Below are positions 21,534-22,167 of a stretch of DNA of 22,167 nt, piece after piece. A model generated the notes under the pieces. It saw nothing but the letters and a program-made list of their open reading frames with translations, did no database searches and was not told the DNA's origin. This DNA is from a virus. The DNA is taken from the IMG/VR virus record IMGVR_UViG_3300015371_000203, positions 1 through 22,167 of that record. The stretch is one strand, 5' to 3'. The translations under genes and the position numbers were made by a program. The stretch's first letter is position 1. Every line of letters starts with the position of its first letter.

Positions 21534-22102
21534 TAGGGAAGTGTCCTGTTCTTTCGAGGAGCTTCGTATTCATGCAGCATCCGCCTTGCGTTCTCACGCG
21601 GGGTCTTTCCACCCTTGAGCTGTAGCTTCCCCCGATTGTGGGCCAGGAGACGCTGAAAGCCATAGCCTCCGTGCTTCTCACCGATCTTGGCGGTCTTGGG
21701 TAGACCAGAAGGAATGCCCTTGGAGATCATCCGCATGGTCTTCAGCTTCGCGGGCGTATGCATGTCGGTCCAGTACAGACCTCGCCTCATACCCTTTGAC
21801 GGGTTCTCTTTGCGGTAAGTCTCAGCAACCCTCTTCGAGGCTTCCTTGCTCTTCCGACCAAGGTTGATGCTGTCCCTGATGCCCTTCTGCTTCATATCGT
21901 CAATAGTCTTGAAGCCAGCAGTGTTCATGTTCTTGTACTTAGCGGTGATCTTCCCGTAGCTACCAGCGTTGTGCCGATAGAAGGCAAATCGCGACTTTTC
22001 GTCTCTGAAGCCACGGTCGTTGGTCTTGTCAGCAACAGCCTTGAGCCGACTCTCGTTCTTGTTGAATCCCTTGTGGACAATGCCGAAAGCTGACTCTTCC
22101 AT
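21533..22102 (-). CDS. basic protein of unknown function at the start of the fiber block
   Basis: From ATG 22102 this is a 189-residue, strongly basic protein (MEESAFGIVHKGFNKNESRL, KSRFAFYRHNAGSYGKITAK, GRKSKEASKRVAETYRKENP). A GTG just before (22105) would add one residue. ATG is preferred because it gives the TGATG overlap used elsewhere in the operon. No membrane segment is present. Many Lys/Arg and Gly/Ser turns, with aromatic residues next to them (RRGLYWTDMHTP), suggest a nucleic-acid-binding or virion-internal protein. I recognise no family. The stop TAA overlaps the next ATG. Confidence 0.75.
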   Translation of the reverse strand: MEESAFGIVHKGFNKNESRLKAVADKTNDRGFRDEKSRFAFYRHNAGSYGKITAKYKNMNTAGFKTIDDMKQKGIRDSINLGRKSKEASKRVAETYRKENPSKGMRRGLYWTDMHTPAKLKTMRMISKGIPSGLPKTAKIGEKHGGYGFQRLLAHNRGKLQLKGGKTPRENARRMLHEYEAPRKNRTLP

Positions 22103-22167
22103 CACAGCACCGTGATCCTCTTGTTGACGATGACCTGACCTACCAGAAGCCGGAACTGCTGTTCGCC
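22102..22167 (-). CDS. 3' end of an unidentified gene, cut by the right edge
   Basis: The last 21 codons plus TGA are in frame to the window edge (GEQQFRLLVGQVIVNKRITV, then L). The TGA overlaps the ATG of the next gene as TGATG, the same junction form seen several times in the operon. The fragment looks beta-rich, but it is too short to identify. Confidence 0.55.
   Translation of the reverse strand, partial: GEQQFRLLVGQVIVNKRITVL

Noticed and set aside
20814-21536. A 240-codon plus-strand open frame
   Set aside because: It is antisense to the collagen-armed fiber; its open frame follows from the Gly/Pro codon repeats on the other strand.
1-22167. CRISPR arrays, tRNA genes, insertion sequences, attachment sites
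   Set aside because: No regularly spaced repeats, no cloverleaf with CCA end, no transposase or terminal inverted repeats, and no integrase or att-like duplication could be seen by eye.

Overview
The window is a stretch of a tailed double-stranded DNA phage genome. Almost all of it is one late, structural operon read on the minus strand, from the right edge to the left edge. No host housekeeping genes, tRNAs or integration genes are visible. By eye the GC content is in the high fifties (not computed). Several starts are GTG, and the small tail, holin and membrane proteins resemble those of phages of Actinobacteria. An actinobacterial host is therefore the best guess, but the host cannot be fixed from this window alone.

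Layout in the direction of transcription (right to left). (1) 22167-13215: host-recognition genes. They encode the end of an unidentified protein, a basic unknown protein, a collagen-armed fiber protein, a 1151-residue fiber with a tail-collar tip, a small conserved-looking protein, a BppU-N-like protein, a repeat plus collagen protein, two adjacent fibers with similar N-termini, a 105-residue tail protein and a 355-residue beta-rich tail protein. (2) 13214-11418: membrane and lysis genes. A membrane/coiled-coil protein, a charged 59-residue protein and a three-helix membrane protein come first. They are followed by a zinc amidase endolysin and a two-helix holin-like protein. (3) 11355-9430: a beta-rich small protein, the large terminase subunit and a tiny zinc ribbon. 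(4) 9402-1: head assembly. A DUF935-like portal, a Gly/Ala-rich basic protein, a 1148-residue unknown protein, a MuF-like minor head protein and an XkdF-like putative maturation protease lead to the first codons of a further gene that leaves the window.

The genes are tightly packed, and most junctions overlap by 1-8 bases (TGATG, ATGA, GTGA, TAGTG), which suggests translational coupling. The only gene on the plus strand is a free-standing HNH endonuclease at 121-522, placed antisense between the XkdF-like gene and the next head gene. No gap of 300 bases or more lacks a gene. No promoter could be identified with confidence. One strong inverted repeat lies between the lysis genes and the terminase block.

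The least explained parts are the 1148-residue protein between portal and MuF, the long C-terminal extension of the MuF protein, the recurring GRF/GQF motif and Gly/Ala hydrophobic segments in neighbouring head proteins, and the antisense HNH insertion, where the interrupted strand still looks coding. No capsid, tape-measure or small-terminase gene is recognisable here.
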